Program-made: the position numbers and the translations under genes
From: Candidatus Methanoperedens sp.
GTDB taxonomy: Archaea; Halobacteriota; Methanosarcinia; Methanosarcinales; Methanoperedenaceae
Assembly (NCBI GenBank): GCA_023249105.1
Contig: JAHFDG010000019.1
Location: forward strand, 8,923-59,472
Length of the DNA stretch: 50,550 bases
Reading direction: 5' to 3'
The notes under the pieces: generated by a model
Seen by the model: only the letters and a program-made list of their open reading frames with translations
Databases searched by the model: none
Told to the model about the DNA's origin: nothing
Part shown: in pieces, positions 21,966 to 30,773 of the stretch
Layout: the number at the start of each line of letters is the position of its first letter
Position numbering within the stretch: position 1 is the first letter of the stretch

Positions 21966-22998
21966 TGACTGTCACCCCCATATCTAACAAAACAGCTTTA
22001 TCCCACACCGTCACGCGCCTACCTGGCGTGTGCCACGGATACATCAGCATCCGGTCATCGGCCACATGCGGCAAGGGGTAGTTGTTTGCGTCCGTGTAAA
22101 GCGGGATTGCGCCACCGTAGGCCGCGAGGATATGCGGCCCGGTCAGAACGCGCTGGCCGCCAGAAAAATCCATCAGCCGGGTGAAGCTGTTGCCTAGCCC
22201 AGTAAAATCCAGCCTAAAGAAGAAATGTCCAAGCTCATGCGCGAACATGCTCTCCAGATCAAAGCGGTTAAGCATATCCTGAATATCTGCCCACTTGATA
22301 TATATGCGCCCGTCAGCGAGCATACCATTTGGATCGAAGCCGGTTTGCGCTTCATATTCAACGCCGGATTCGCCTGTATGAAGCTCACAGTAGGGCAGCG
22401 CACCCGCGATAAGGTTTGTTCCCGGAGGATCGGGCGTATAATATAGTTCAATCTCGTAGCCTCCCTGCAAACCCCATTGCAGCCATGCGCGCTTGATCGC
22501 CGGGACAAGAATATTCTCATAGGGCAGTAGTTCCGGCGACTTGATAGTGACGTTCGCGCCAGCGGGCGTGTTCCAGTTCAGCACCGTGCTGAGGGCCAAT
22601 CGCGCATGCGCCATGTCGAACGGCTGCGGATAGCTTGCCATCCATGCGCCCGCCGCGCCGGTAAGCAGTTCCAGCAGATGCAGGTCGCCGCCCTGGGCGC
22701 CGCTGATAATATCGACGATCATCCGGCCCACGGGCTGGCCGTTGTTCATCCAGTAATCTTTGCCTGCTGCGTCGGGCGCGCGCCGGAAAAGGTTGGCGTA
22801 AATCATGTCAATCAGCGGCCCCCTGCCCAGCCCGCCATAGATCGCCACAGCTTCCGGTTGCACGAAAAAACTTTCAGCAACGTTAACAAGCCCAAAACCT
22901 GCATTAAATGCGGCAACCCAGTAGTTCAGGCCTTCGCGATCCGGGGCGCGATTGAAATATCCGATATATAATTGCGCGATCTGTTTTTCAGCGGTCAT
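21958..22998 (-). CDS. DUF4214 protein with metzincin-like protease motif
   Basis: A 346-residue virion-region protein. Residues about 1-100 hold two DUF4214 repeats (LYIGYFNRAPDREGLNYW and IYANLFRRAPDAAGKDYW), a domain otherwise found in surface and cell-wall-associated proteins. The C-terminal half has FAHELGHFFFRLDF, an HExxH followed six residues later by D. This fits HExxHxxGxxD metzincins except that the usual glycine is phenylalanine. A downstream LMDFSGG could be the Met-turn. It may digest host surface protein during adsorption or release. DUF4214 also occurs in the tape measure protein of this phage. Confidence 0.72.
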   Translation of the reverse strand: MTAEKQIAQLYIGYFNRAPDREGLNYWVAAFNAGFGLVNVAESFFVQPEAVAIYGGLGRGPLIDMIYANLFRRAPDAAGKDYWMNNGQPVGRMIVDIISGAQGGDLHLLELLTGAAGAWMASYPQPFDMAHARLALSTVLNWNTPAGANVTIKSPELLPYENILVPAIKRAWLQWGLQGGYEIELYYTPDPPGTNLIAGALPYCELHTGESGVEYEAQTGFDPNGMLADGRIYIKWADIQDMLNRFDLESMFAHELGHFFFRLDFTGLGNSFTRLMDFSGGQRVLTGPHILAAYGGAIPLYTDANNYPLPHVADDRMLMYPWHTPGRRVTVWDKAVLLDMGVTVNG

Positions 22999-23000
22999 TC

Positions 23001-23948
23001 TTAAAAGCCTATTTTTTGAATGGTGAACTTGACCAGATCAGTCGTGTTGGATGGCAAGGACTCTCCATTATGAACTCGGATTACGTCGCCAGCTGTCAGT
23101 CGCCTTGTGTGTGAGAGACTTTCATAGGGGTTTAAAGCCTCAGAAAAGGCCAGCCTCTCCGCAACTGCGATGCTTACAATACTGGTGCTTAGCTGTGTAG
23201 AATTGCGCGATAACCCCATTCGGGTGGTGGAGGCTCCCACTTCCTGGAGCGTCATGGCGTAAATGCCGTTTTCATTTATGGTGAATGTCGCGCCCAGCGT
23301 GGCACTGTCGGCGTAGGTAATTGCTGTGCCGGTATTAACGAGCGCAGTTGTGAAACGCCGGATTCTGCTATTGGTACTGCCGTAGCCGTTGCCGGTATGA
23401 ACGGTGACCTCATGATCGCCGACCGAATTATTCACCACATTCAGCGGCGTGAAATACAGCATGATAGCGTCGGAATTGGCGAACGGGCTGGCGGCGCTGG
23501 AACCTATATTCGCCACGGTGATATTGCGGTATCCCGCTGGCGTCGCCACGGCGGACACGCTGAAGAGCAGCCACTTGGTGCTGTCGCTTGTCTTCACCAG
23601 CCGGATATAGCCTTTGATGGTCCCGGCTGTATCGTCAAACGTGTCCAGCACCGCCGTTTGCGTCGCGCCCGCCGAATCCAGCAAATCGGCGCGGATAACA
23701 GTCGCCAAATTCTGCGTGGCCTGGTTAAGCCGCAATACGCCATTGCCGGGGTCTGCATCCGTGGTGGTGGTAGAGAACGTGTAGGGCATGGAGTAAGCGC
23801 CCATACCCGCGCCCGCGTTCAGCAATGCGGCGAGAGCGTTCGCCTCGTTCACGAAAGTTGGTAGTGCTGCAATAAATGTATCAGCTGTTTCAGCAAATGT
23901 TGACGGATTGTTGGGATTCGGAGCTGGAGGCAGGGTTGAAATTGGCAT
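23001..23948 (-). CDS. tail fibre or receptor-region protein
   Basis: A 315-residue protein beginning MPISTLPPAPNPNNPSTFAE, which is the common opening of phage tail fibre/tip proteins whose N-terminus reads LPTFVNEANALAALLN. The rest is beta-rich and Ser/Thr/Asn/Gly-rich with no enzyme motif, as expected for a trimeric fibre. Its base composition is much GC-richer than the tail genes that follow it, apart from both ends of the gene, which suggests exchange of the receptor-binding part. Confidence 0.68.
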   Translation of the reverse strand: MPISTLPPAPNPNNPSTFAETADTFIAALPTFVNEANALAALLNAGAGMGAYSMPYTFSTTTTDADPGNGVLRLNQATQNLATVIRADLLDSAGATQTAVLDTFDDTAGTIKGYIRLVKTSDSTKWLLFSVSAVATPAGYRNITVANIGSSAASPFANSDAIMLYFTPLNVVNNSVGDHEVTVHTGNGYGSTNSRIRRFTTALVNTGTAITYADSATLGATFTINENGIYAMTLQEVGASTTRMGLSRNSTQLSTSIVSIAVAERLAFSEALNPYESLSHTRRLTAGDVIRVHNGESLPSNTTDLVKFTIQKIGF

Positions 23949-23949
23949 C

Positions 23950-25014
23950 TTAAATTTCCTCGATCTCTAGTGAAGCTGTGGCATGATCTGGATTGTCCGC
24001 GTTGATAGAAAATCTTTTGTATATCCCGCAGAGCAGAAAACTTTCAAAATAATCATTAGTCTCTGAGTCATCAAGTCCTGACCAGATGGTTGGAACAGCA
24101 TTCAAAACCTCTCTGGCGTTTCTAATTTTATTTAAAAGAGTTTTATTGAAAAAGGTAATCTGGTTTGTTTTAGGAACGCTGCGTCTCTGAGTTAAGGTAT
24201 TTATGTCTCCTTCAAAATTCCTTGTGATCGTAGAAAAGTTGAGTGCATCATTCTCAGCTGTCAATTGAGCTTCGCCTAGATTTAATGCTGCCCCAATGAT
24301 GATCGTACCTGATTTAATTAGACCTTGCGTGCTCGAAAGCGTAACTGTCAACACTCCATTGACGTAGGGTGGGAGTTCAAAGCGCACAATGCGTGACAAG
24401 GTAGAGAAAGGTTCAAAGAAATAATCATACCAATCTAGTACTTCCCTCGTGTCCAGATTGATCGTCTCTGAATAGACATTGACGGCTGAACTGGTTATAT
24501 CTATTGCTATTGAATTAGCCTCGACCCCTACAATACCTAAAGAGTTGATTCTGACTCCAGGCGTCAAGGTTAAAACAAACGGACTTCCAACTTCACTTTG
24601 AGCGTTGCTAAGCGTATAAAACATCGCCCAATAATTTGATATTCCTGCCGCCACCCACTTAGTGGTGTCAGTTAGAGGATTACCTAAGTTTGAACCAACA
24701 ACTGATTTAAAAAGCAGATATGTGCTAGCCTGTTCAACAATGTCATTTGCTGCGTAAGTTGTACCGGCGGCATACAGCGGATAGACCTTACCGATGTTAA
24801 TCCACCAAGCAGTTTCAGTGGCAGGTGCGTGATTCAAATTGCTACCTTGCAAAGATTTATAAGCTGTCCTTAAAAGATTAGCGCCTGCAATGTAAACAAT
24901 ATCATTCAGTGCATAAGTGCTGCCACTACTCCAGACAGTTGTCGGGTAAGTCTTTGTGAGCGTTGTGCTTGTGATCAAGCTTTCTGTGATATCAACCGGG
25001 ATTATAGTTTTCAT
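23950..25014 (-). CDS. tail tip protein with carbohydrate-binding-like repeats
   Basis: A 354-residue protein immediately downstream of the tape measure. The N-terminal region has two similar repeats (YALNDIVYIAG near 34-44 and YAANDIVEQAS near 87-97, each followed by a Y-K/F-S and a W) that resemble the CBM5/12 chitin-binding-like module often found in tail proteins. The C-terminal part reads like a distal tail or baseplate protein. Direct function is not proven. Confidence 0.65.
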   Translation of the reverse strand: MKTIIPVDITESLITSTTLTKTYPTTVWSSGSTYALNDIVYIAGANLLRTAYKSLQGSNLNHAPATETAWWINIGKVYPLYAAGTTYAANDIVEQASTYLLFKSVVGSNLGNPLTDTTKWVAAGISNYWAMFYTLSNAQSEVGSPFVLTLTPGVRINSLGIVGVEANSIAIDITSSAVNVYSETINLDTREVLDWYDYFFEPFSTLSRIVRFELPPYVNGVLTVTLSSTQGLIKSGTIIIGAALNLGEAQLTAENDALNFSTITRNFEGDINTLTQRRSVPKTNQITFFNKTLLNKIRNAREVLNAVPTIWSGLDDSETNDYFESFLLCGIYKRFSINADNPDHATASLEIEEI

Positions 25015-28000
25015 TATGCCGCCGTTGTTAAAAGGGATTCGCCATCCCTTGTAACCCTTATCAATAAGTCTGAAGTGCGTTTTGTTGAGCGTGCTGTCAC
25101 ATCGATCGATTGCTGCAAATTCGACATCTCATTACTGAGGCTCATGATGGCAGCAATTACCCCTGAGTTATCGACCATTTGCTTAGAGTTTGTGCTACTT
25201 ATGATCAGGCTTGGAGGTGTCCATTCAATCTCTGGACGAAAACCTTCACCAACCTTTCTGTAACCTCCTGCGTGAACACCCCCAGAAGCGTAACCTCTGA
25301 TTGCAGCTATATTGCTATATTCTGTATCGCGGACAAAATTCGCCGCGATCTCGCCGAGACTCATGCCAGCAGATTCAGCAGCCTTCCAGTATGCAAGACC
25401 ATCTGCATCTGGTGCGCGACCTAGCAGAATTTGATACAAACTTTCAACCGTTGGGTTAGAAGCTAAAAATTCCGGCGAAGAGACCATCGATATGGCGACA
25501 TCCTTTGTGGTCGCTGCCCCACGCGCAATCTCGTTGTTATAAAACGCCTCACCCGCCTTATCCGGCTCACGCCCTAAAAGGTTTTGATAAAGTTCTGCCA
25601 CAGGTTTAGTTATTGCACTAACACTACCTCCAGATTGACGCGCTGAATTTGAAGCTGCAGCCAAGTTCTTAATAGCCTGTTCGACAGACATTACTGCAAT
25701 TGTCGTGCCTTTTATTTCTTCGATCTGCTGCTGTGCTAGTGCAACTTGATCATCCAATGCCTTAATCTGTCCATCATAAGCCAGTTGATCTTGAGCTGCC
25801 ATTGCATTAAGAGTTTCAAGTTGCCTTTCCGCACTGTTCAGTTGCCAAGAGGCTCTGTCAGATAGTTCAGAAATATCATTTTTCGTTCTTGCAAAATCCA
25901 GCTGGTAATCCTGAAAAGTTTTAAATAAATCCTCGCTTGGACGCTTAAGAGTTTCAATTGCATCAACCAGCTTTTCCTGGTCGGGCATCGTGCCGCCACT
26001 GCGTGCAGCCTCAAGCATGTCTCTTATGGTAGCTTGCGCACCTCCTCTTGATGAGGTAGTCAGAGGCTCTTGAGAATTGAAGAAACTCAAAGCAGATTTG
26101 AGTGTGCCAGACAGTGATGTTAACTTGGAAACGCTGTCGGTTATTGATTTTATAGATTTCTGAGTTTCATTTACCTTCTTCTGGTAAGCCTCAGAAATTG
26201 AATCTCTTTGTTTGTCTATCGCCTTGAATAAAACTGCTGCAGCGGCATCGACTGCGAGCAAAGCCCCTTTGTGATTTTCAACAAGCGTTGCAAACACATC
26301 AATAAATTCAGAAAACTGCTCATTGATGGCTTTAAGCTTGAATCTATATATGGCTTCGATGTCCGCCAGCACTTGGGCGTTGTTATCTAATGTCTGTGCA
26401 AAGGCTATGCTGGTATTGCGGAAATTTTCAAGCTCATCAATAGCGAAGCCTCTCGGGTCTTCAAGCTGCTTGCGCTGGGCTGCGATCTCTAAAGGAAACC
26501 TATTTGCTTCAATTATTTCATTTAGAACAGTTGTAAATCCATCAAGACTTGTCGATGCACCGATCGTAGCACGTTGAGCTTCGGTCAAGCCTTCGATGTA
26601 AGGCACAAGAGACTTGGCCAAAGACTCAACAGAAGTGTTAATTGGATCCTTGCCGCTTGCGAATAGCTGAACTGCCTCGCGGACACCATCACCTACCTGC
26701 TTGTCAAGCAAGCCTGCTGCCTTAATGAAGTTATTAAGTACGCCTAGCGTACCATCAAGAATGCCTTGCACTGTCGCCAGCTGGGACGCACCTTTATTTC
26801 TGTCCTCACCGATGCCGCCGATAGAAAACTGTCCGCCTGATTCACTAATGAATCCGCTGGCATTCGCGCCCACCGACTTTTTATCGAAAAGCCCGATTGA
26901 TTTTGCAAGGCCAACAGCGGCTACAAACGCGCCAACATAAGGTACCGCAGCAGCAATCGCCTGCCCTGTACCAACACCAAAGGCTCCAGAGCTCAAGCCG
27001 AAGTTAATGATGCTATTTGAAAGCATCGCGCTTGGGCCAGCAGCAACACCAAGTGCGGAGGCTCCAAGATTAGCTCCTGCCATTGCTGAGCTTCCTCCGC
27101 CACCGCCCGAACTTGCACTACCCCCACCTGCAATCCCAAATAGACTTGATGTGCTGCCAACTATCGCTGTTGTTATCGGGAGGATAAATTTCTGCTTAAG
27201 AATTTCAACAGCTAGCCTTGCAACAAACCTTTTGCCGCTGGCAAGCGCCGCATCAAACATATCGTCGAAGGTGCTTTTGCCGCCTTCTGCAGCATTTACC
27301 AAACCATCAACTAAGAACCCAGATATGTCGTTGGAGATGTCTTCAGCTTTACGCTTAACTTCGTCCCAGAAGCGTTGAATCTCTTTCAGCTCTTGGGTCT
27401 TGTCAAACAACTTGAGTTCTTCAACTGCAGCAGCAGCAGTAAGATTGCCATACTGCTCCATCAATTGATTTATTTTCAGCTGGCGTTCTATGGCCAACCT
27501 ACCTGCATTAACTCTTTCTGGATCAGTCTCGATCGCTAAGGCTGTGCGCATCTTTTCAATGGATAGGTTAGAATTAGCGTCGCGAATACGCTTTTCCTCT
27601 TCCATCGCTCTGTTGTGCTCTAGCAGCTTCATCGTTGCTTCTGAGTAGGCAGCAACTTCAGCGTTGATCTGCTCTATCGTTGCTGCCGTAGCTCCTAGCA
27701 GAGCCTTGCGCTTGAAGGTTTCGATCTCTAGGGCTGCCGAAGCATCCTGACTAGCGTCAATCCCCTGACGCGAAGCGATTAGAAGTTTTTCAGCCTCCTT
27801 GACACGATCCTGCAAAGCATCAGTTTCTTGAGACACCCTTGCTGCATTTTCAGCAGCAGCACTCTCGGTCATGATAGCAAGTAGCTCTTTCTCGCTAAGG
27901 CTTGCTTTTGAGAGAGCTTCTGTGTGAGCTGCCATCGCTAATGTGGCTTTGTTTCCTGCTTCTTCAGAGATGGCGAAGGCTCGTGCCACATCAAGCAGTC

Positions 28001-29213
28001 CTTTGGCCTTCTCTATATAAGGCTTCATGTCAAGTGCAATGCCCGCCAATCGGTCCTCTTCAGCTTGGGCCTTAGCTTCTTCTGCACCAGCTGCTGCGCG
28101 ATCTCTGTTGATTTGCTCTTGACGTTTTAGAAGAAGTTGCATACCTTTTAGGTTTGCCAATTGTTCTTCGAGCTCTTTCTTTTTCTTGTCTGAAGGTTGA
28201 AAGAAGCTAGGTGTAGTTTTTAGATTATCAACCCTCTTCTGAAGCTGATCGATCTGCTCTTCGATGGTTGGAGCAATAGCAGAGGAGACTGTTTTTAAAA
28301 ATCCCGACAACCAACCAAAGGCTCCACCGACAGCCCTAACTATCGCAGGAGTTTTGCCTAAAGCTTCTAGAAAATCGTCCCACTGATTCACCAACCCATC
28401 CATAGAGCCTGAAAGTCCGGATGCTGCTGTAGCTCCAACTCCACCTACCTGACGCTGAAGTTCATCAAGCACGATCCGTTGGGCTCCGGCAGTATTGCCG
28501 ACAGCTAGCATCTGCTTGACCATTTCTTTCTGGGTGGCGGTGAATGTAACACCTGCGCGTCGTAACGCTCCCATGCCTGTCAATGGGTCTTGCAGAGCCA
28601 AACCCATTTGTCTTGCAGATGAAGAAATATCGCTCCCGAAAACAGAAGAAAGATCTCCAGCTAAACTGATTGCTTCTTTGAATGTGTCTCCGGAAACTGC
28701 CCTGAATGTAGCTAAGATGGTTGAAGCTTCAACAATTTTTTCATCATTGATTTTTAAGCTATCCTGCAAGGCGCTGGAGTAATCTAAAATTTGCTGCTTG
28801 GTAAGTCCTGCAGATTCACCTGTAGCTTTCAATACCGCACCAAGACGCAACTGCACCTTTTCAGCTTCAGCGAACGCAGCTACTGAGGCCTTGATTGCGA
28901 TACCTACAGCAACAATTGCAGCGCCTGCTGCAACACCCTTAGTTCCTAAAGCTTCCAGAGCTGAACCTGCAACACCAAGCCTGGAATTCATTCCGTGCAA
29001 AGAAGCCTGAACATTATTGGCGGCAGCATTGAGTGCTGCCACTCCCGCCGCCGCCTTCTGGGAATTGGTGCCTACACCACCTAGCGGAGCAGTTGAGCGG
29101 TTTGCCGACTTATCAAACTTGTCAAGTAAAGTCTTGATCTGGGCGAGTTTAGCCTCAAGTGGGCCACTATCACCCCCAATTTCGACAATTACTGAACCTG
29201 CAGCTTCAGTCAT
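25014..29213 (-). CDS. tape measure protein
   Basis: A 1,399-residue protein that would set tail length and be ejected during DNA delivery. It opens with VIVEIGGDSGPLEAKLAQIK, typical of tape measures, and is dominated by long helices and coiled coils. A glycine/alanine-rich hydrophobic region (about 690-790) could insert into the membrane. The C-terminus carries two DUF4214 units (LYQNLLGREPDKAGEAFYNN and LYQILLGRAPDADGLAYWK), unusual at this position. By the usual scaling of about 0.15 nm per residue the tail would be about 200 nm. The start overlaps the chaperone stop (TAATG). Confidence 0.93.
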   Translation of the reverse strand: MTEAAGSVIVEIGGDSGPLEAKLAQIKTLLDKFDKSANRSTAPLGGVGTNSQKAAAGVAALNAAANNVQASLHGMNSRLGVAGSALEALGTKGVAAGAAIVAVGIAIKASVAAFAEAEKVQLRLGAVLKATGESAGLTKQQILDYSSALQDSLKINDEKIVEASTILATFRAVSGDTFKEAISLAGDLSSVFGSDISSSARQMGLALQDPLTGMGALRRAGVTFTATQKEMVKQMLAVGNTAGAQRIVLDELQRQVGGVGATAASGLSGSMDGLVNQWDDFLEALGKTPAIVRAVGGAFGWLSGFLKTVSSAIAPTIEEQIDQLQKRVDNLKTTPSFFQPSDKKKKELEEQLANLKGMQLLLKRQEQINRDRAAAGAEEAKAQAEEDRLAGIALDMKPYIEKAKGLLDVARAFAISEEAGNKATLAMAAHTEALSKASLSEKELLAIMTESAAAENAARVSQETDALQDRVKEAEKLLIASRQGIDASQDASAALEIETFKRKALLGATAATIEQINAEVAAYSEATMKLLEHNRAMEEEKRIRDANSNLSIEKMRTALAIETDPERVNAGRLAIERQLKINQLMEQYGNLTAAAAVEELKLFDKTQELKEIQRFWDEVKRKAEDISNDISGFLVDGLVNAAEGGKSTFDDMFDAALASGKRFVARLAVEILKQKFILPITTAIVGSTSSLFGIAGGGSASSGGGGGSSAMAGANLGASALGVAAGPSAMLSNSIINFGLSSGAFGVGTGQAIAAAVPYVGAFVAAVGLAKSIGLFDKKSVGANASGFISESGGQFSIGGIGEDRNKGASQLATVQGILDGTLGVLNNFIKAAGLLDKQVGDGVREAVQLFASGKDPINTSVESLAKSLVPYIEGLTEAQRATIGASTSLDGFTTVLNEIIEANRFPLEIAAQRKQLEDPRGFAIDELENFRNTSIAFAQTLDNNAQVLADIEAIYRFKLKAINEQFSEFIDVFATLVENHKGALLAVDAAAAVLFKAIDKQRDSISEAYQKKVNETQKSIKSITDSVSKLTSLSGTLKSALSFFNSQEPLTTSSRGGAQATIRDMLEAARSGGTMPDQEKLVDAIETLKRPSEDLFKTFQDYQLDFARTKNDISELSDRASWQLNSAERQLETLNAMAAQDQLAYDGQIKALDDQVALAQQQIEEIKGTTIAVMSVEQAIKNLAAASNSARQSGGSVSAITKPVAELYQNLLGREPDKAGEAFYNNEIARGAATTKDVAISMVSSPEFLASNPTVESLYQILLGRAPDADGLAYWKAAESAGMSLGEIAANFVRDTEYSNIAAIRGYASGGVHAGGYRKVGEGFRPEIEWTPPSLIISSTNSKQMVDNSGVIAAIMSLSNEMSNLQQSIDVTARSTKRTSDLLIRVTRDGESLLTTAA

Positions 29214-29475
29214 TACTTCTTACCATTGAATGTAAGATTATGGTCATGAGCAAACATCTTCCACTTGGTTGCGATATCAACCTTAGATTTTTTCTTCTGG
29301 CCAGGAAAAAAGGCTGCTTGAATCATGTCAACTCGTCCTTCCATGGCTAGCTGGATAGCGATAACATCAGAATCTAAAGCCTGCTCTTCTGTCCACCCTA
29401 ACCAACCACAGGCCTGTTTGAATAACTGCCTGTAAAAATCAGCCGGGGAAGACTTTACACTAAAGGGTTTGTTTT
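29213..29475 (-). CDS. tail assembly chaperone, frameshift extension (T part)
   Basis: An open frame of about 85 codons that has no proper start near its beginning and is entered by a -1 shift from the upstream gene. Its sequence (SSPADFYRQLFKQACGWLGW and AMEGRVDMIQAAFF) is helical and matches the T portion of siphovirus G/GT chaperones, which recruits the tape measure. It ends with a stop overlapping the tape measure start. Position between the tail tube and tape measure genes is diagnostic. Confidence 0.83.
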
Positions 29476-29805
29476 TTTCTCTTCTTCATCGGCTGGGTCT
29501 TCAAATGGCTTGCCACCATTCGCGAGATTTGTCAGATAATGAATCAATGGAACTTGTAACTCCAACATGCCATTTGAGTAAACACGCTCAGCCACATCCT
29601 TGGGCTTGTTCTTGCCTAGCCCGATCGAAATGATTGTGATGTAAACTCCAACATCAAAATCACGAACACGATTGGTAAGTCTGATGATGCCTCCGTCAGC
29701 TGCCGACAGAGCCATAGCTGCCTGCAAGCTGCATTTGAGAGTAAACTCCTCTTCTTGCAGCTTGATCAGAACATCCCCGCTTCCGGGGTTTGAATTGATG
29801 GTCAT
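29455..29805 (-). CDS. tail assembly chaperone (G part)
   Basis: A 116-residue protein (MTINSNPGSGDVLIKLQEEE start) with the region reading LKCSLQAAMALSAADGG. This is the family pattern of tail chaperones in alphaproteobacterial phages and gene transfer agents. A longer frame from 29823 exists, but the ATG at 29805 has an AAAAGGAATAAC ribosome-binding site. A fraction of ribosomes shift frame near its end (29472-29479) to make the longer GT form. Confidence 0.8.
   Translation of the reverse strand: MTINSNPGSGDVLIKLQEEEFTLKCSLQAAMALSAADGGIIRLTNRVRDFDVGVYITIISIGLGKNKPKDVAERVYSNGMLELQVPLIHYLTNLANGGKPFEDPADEEEKKTNPLV
29472..29479 (-). promoter_or_regulatory. probable -1 ribosomal frameshift site
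   Basis: On the minus strand, a run of seven A follows a G in the arrangement G-AAA-AAA-A near the end of the G frame. Slippage of tandem lysine tRNAs by one base back links the G frame to the T frame, which is open past the G stop. Poly-A slippery runs of this kind serve the same purpose in other siphoviruses. Confidence 0.75.
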
Positions 29806-29833
29806 TTTGTTATTCCTTTTCATTGATTGTTAG

Positions 29834-30298
29834 TTAGGAAGCATCAACACTGAATACTGCAGAATTGATGCCGACAGCGAACATGCGTTTGATGATGTTC
29901 GAAGCATTGCCGACGTTGTACTTCTTGGACATCACCTTGCCGGAAAAATAGTGCACAGAAGGTGTGCCTGAGATGGTCGGAGCATCATTGAATTCAATTC
30001 TGAAATTGTAATCCAACGTTGAAGCTTCTGCCACAACCATAGCATCTTGACCTGAGTTGTTTGGGTCGTCGCCGCACGTCACGTTAACTGTGCCTGCATT
30101 GCGAGGACCTTTGAACTTCCTGACGCGACCATCAGAAAGTGAAGTGAAAACAATTTCAGCGGATTCGTCGCCGAACTCGCCGAGATCTTCCACTTCACCT
30201 ACTGCAGTATAGACATCGCTTTGGTAGTCAGTCAAGTTGGCGCAAGCCAGTGTGGTGCCGATTGAGAACCTTGAACCATTTGCAGAGTTAACAGCCAT
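29834..30298 (-). CDS. major tail tube protein
   Basis: A 154-residue, beta-rich protein starting MAVNSANGSRFSIGTTLACA and ending in an alternating strand pattern, matching siphovirus tail tube proteins of the phage-lambda gpV/HK97 gp6 kind. The position, directly before the chaperone pair, supports the call. It would polymerise around the tape measure into the tail tube. Confidence 0.82.
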   Translation of the reverse strand: MAVNSANGSRFSIGTTLACANLTDYQSDVYTAVGEVEDLGEFGDESAEIVFTSLSDGRVRKFKGPRNAGTVNVTCGDDPNNSGQDAMVVAEASTLDYNFRIEFNDAPTISGTPSVHYFSGKVMSKKYNVGNASNIIKRMFAVGINSAVFSVDAS

Positions 30299-30335
30299 TT
30301 GAGTCTCCTGTTTTTAAGCTGTTGCAACCAGAAAC

Positions 30336-30773
30336 TTAAATTCCGGTCTTTAGTAAACGAATGCTAAGAGTAACTAACTTCCCGCATATCGTTTCATCTT
30401 CAGATGAAGCAATACTAGGACCTTGAGCAACTAAACCAATTGTCGAATAACCCGGAATTTCGAATGATTCGTTTCTGTGAAATAAATCTTTCATAAGATA
30501 TCCAACCTCTTCTGTTGTCCTGTAATGCTCAGGATTATATCCATCGCAATATAAATTTGAAACTATCAATGTCCTGTTCGAATTCAAACTATTATCATTT
30601 TGTCCAATTTTTGTTGGACCTACAGAAATCAATGGGAAAGTTGAATCATCCGGCAAAGGTGATCTTGTATGTACGCTCGCAACTCCGTTCCAAACAGCCA
30701 GCCTTGAAACTATCTCCGATTCATTCAGGATCAAAGACCTTATACTGCTTATTGCGTCTGAAAGGAAACTCAT
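30336..30773 (-). CDS. tail terminator-like protein (DUF3168-like), copy 2
   Basis: A 145-residue protein starting MSFLSDAISSIRSLI. It is a paralogue of the C-terminal half of the next gene upstream: both share VASVHTR, an EEVG-x-LM stretch and FHR, and end with T-S/T-IRLL. That pattern fits tail terminator/tail completion proteins, which cap the tail. The ATG at 30773 overlaps the previous stop (TAATG); an upstream frame start would lie inside it. Confidence 0.68.
   Translation of the reverse strand: MSFLSDAISSIRSLILNESEIVSRLAVWNGVASVHTRSPLPDDSTFPLISVGPTKIGQNDNSLNSNRTLIVSNLYCDGYNPEHYRTTEEVGYLMKDLFHRNESFEIPGYSTIGLVAQGPSIASSEDETICGKLVTLSIRLLKTGI

Noticed and set aside
22606-22971. Plus-strand frames opposite the DUF4214/protease gene
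   Set aside because: GC-rich genes commonly leave open frames on the opposite strand; the minus-strand frame has recognisable domains and operon junctions.
26323-29229. Several plus-strand frames of 60-120 codons within the tape measure gene
   Set aside because: All are Ser/Ala/Pro-rich mirror images of the helical tape measure, with no start signals.
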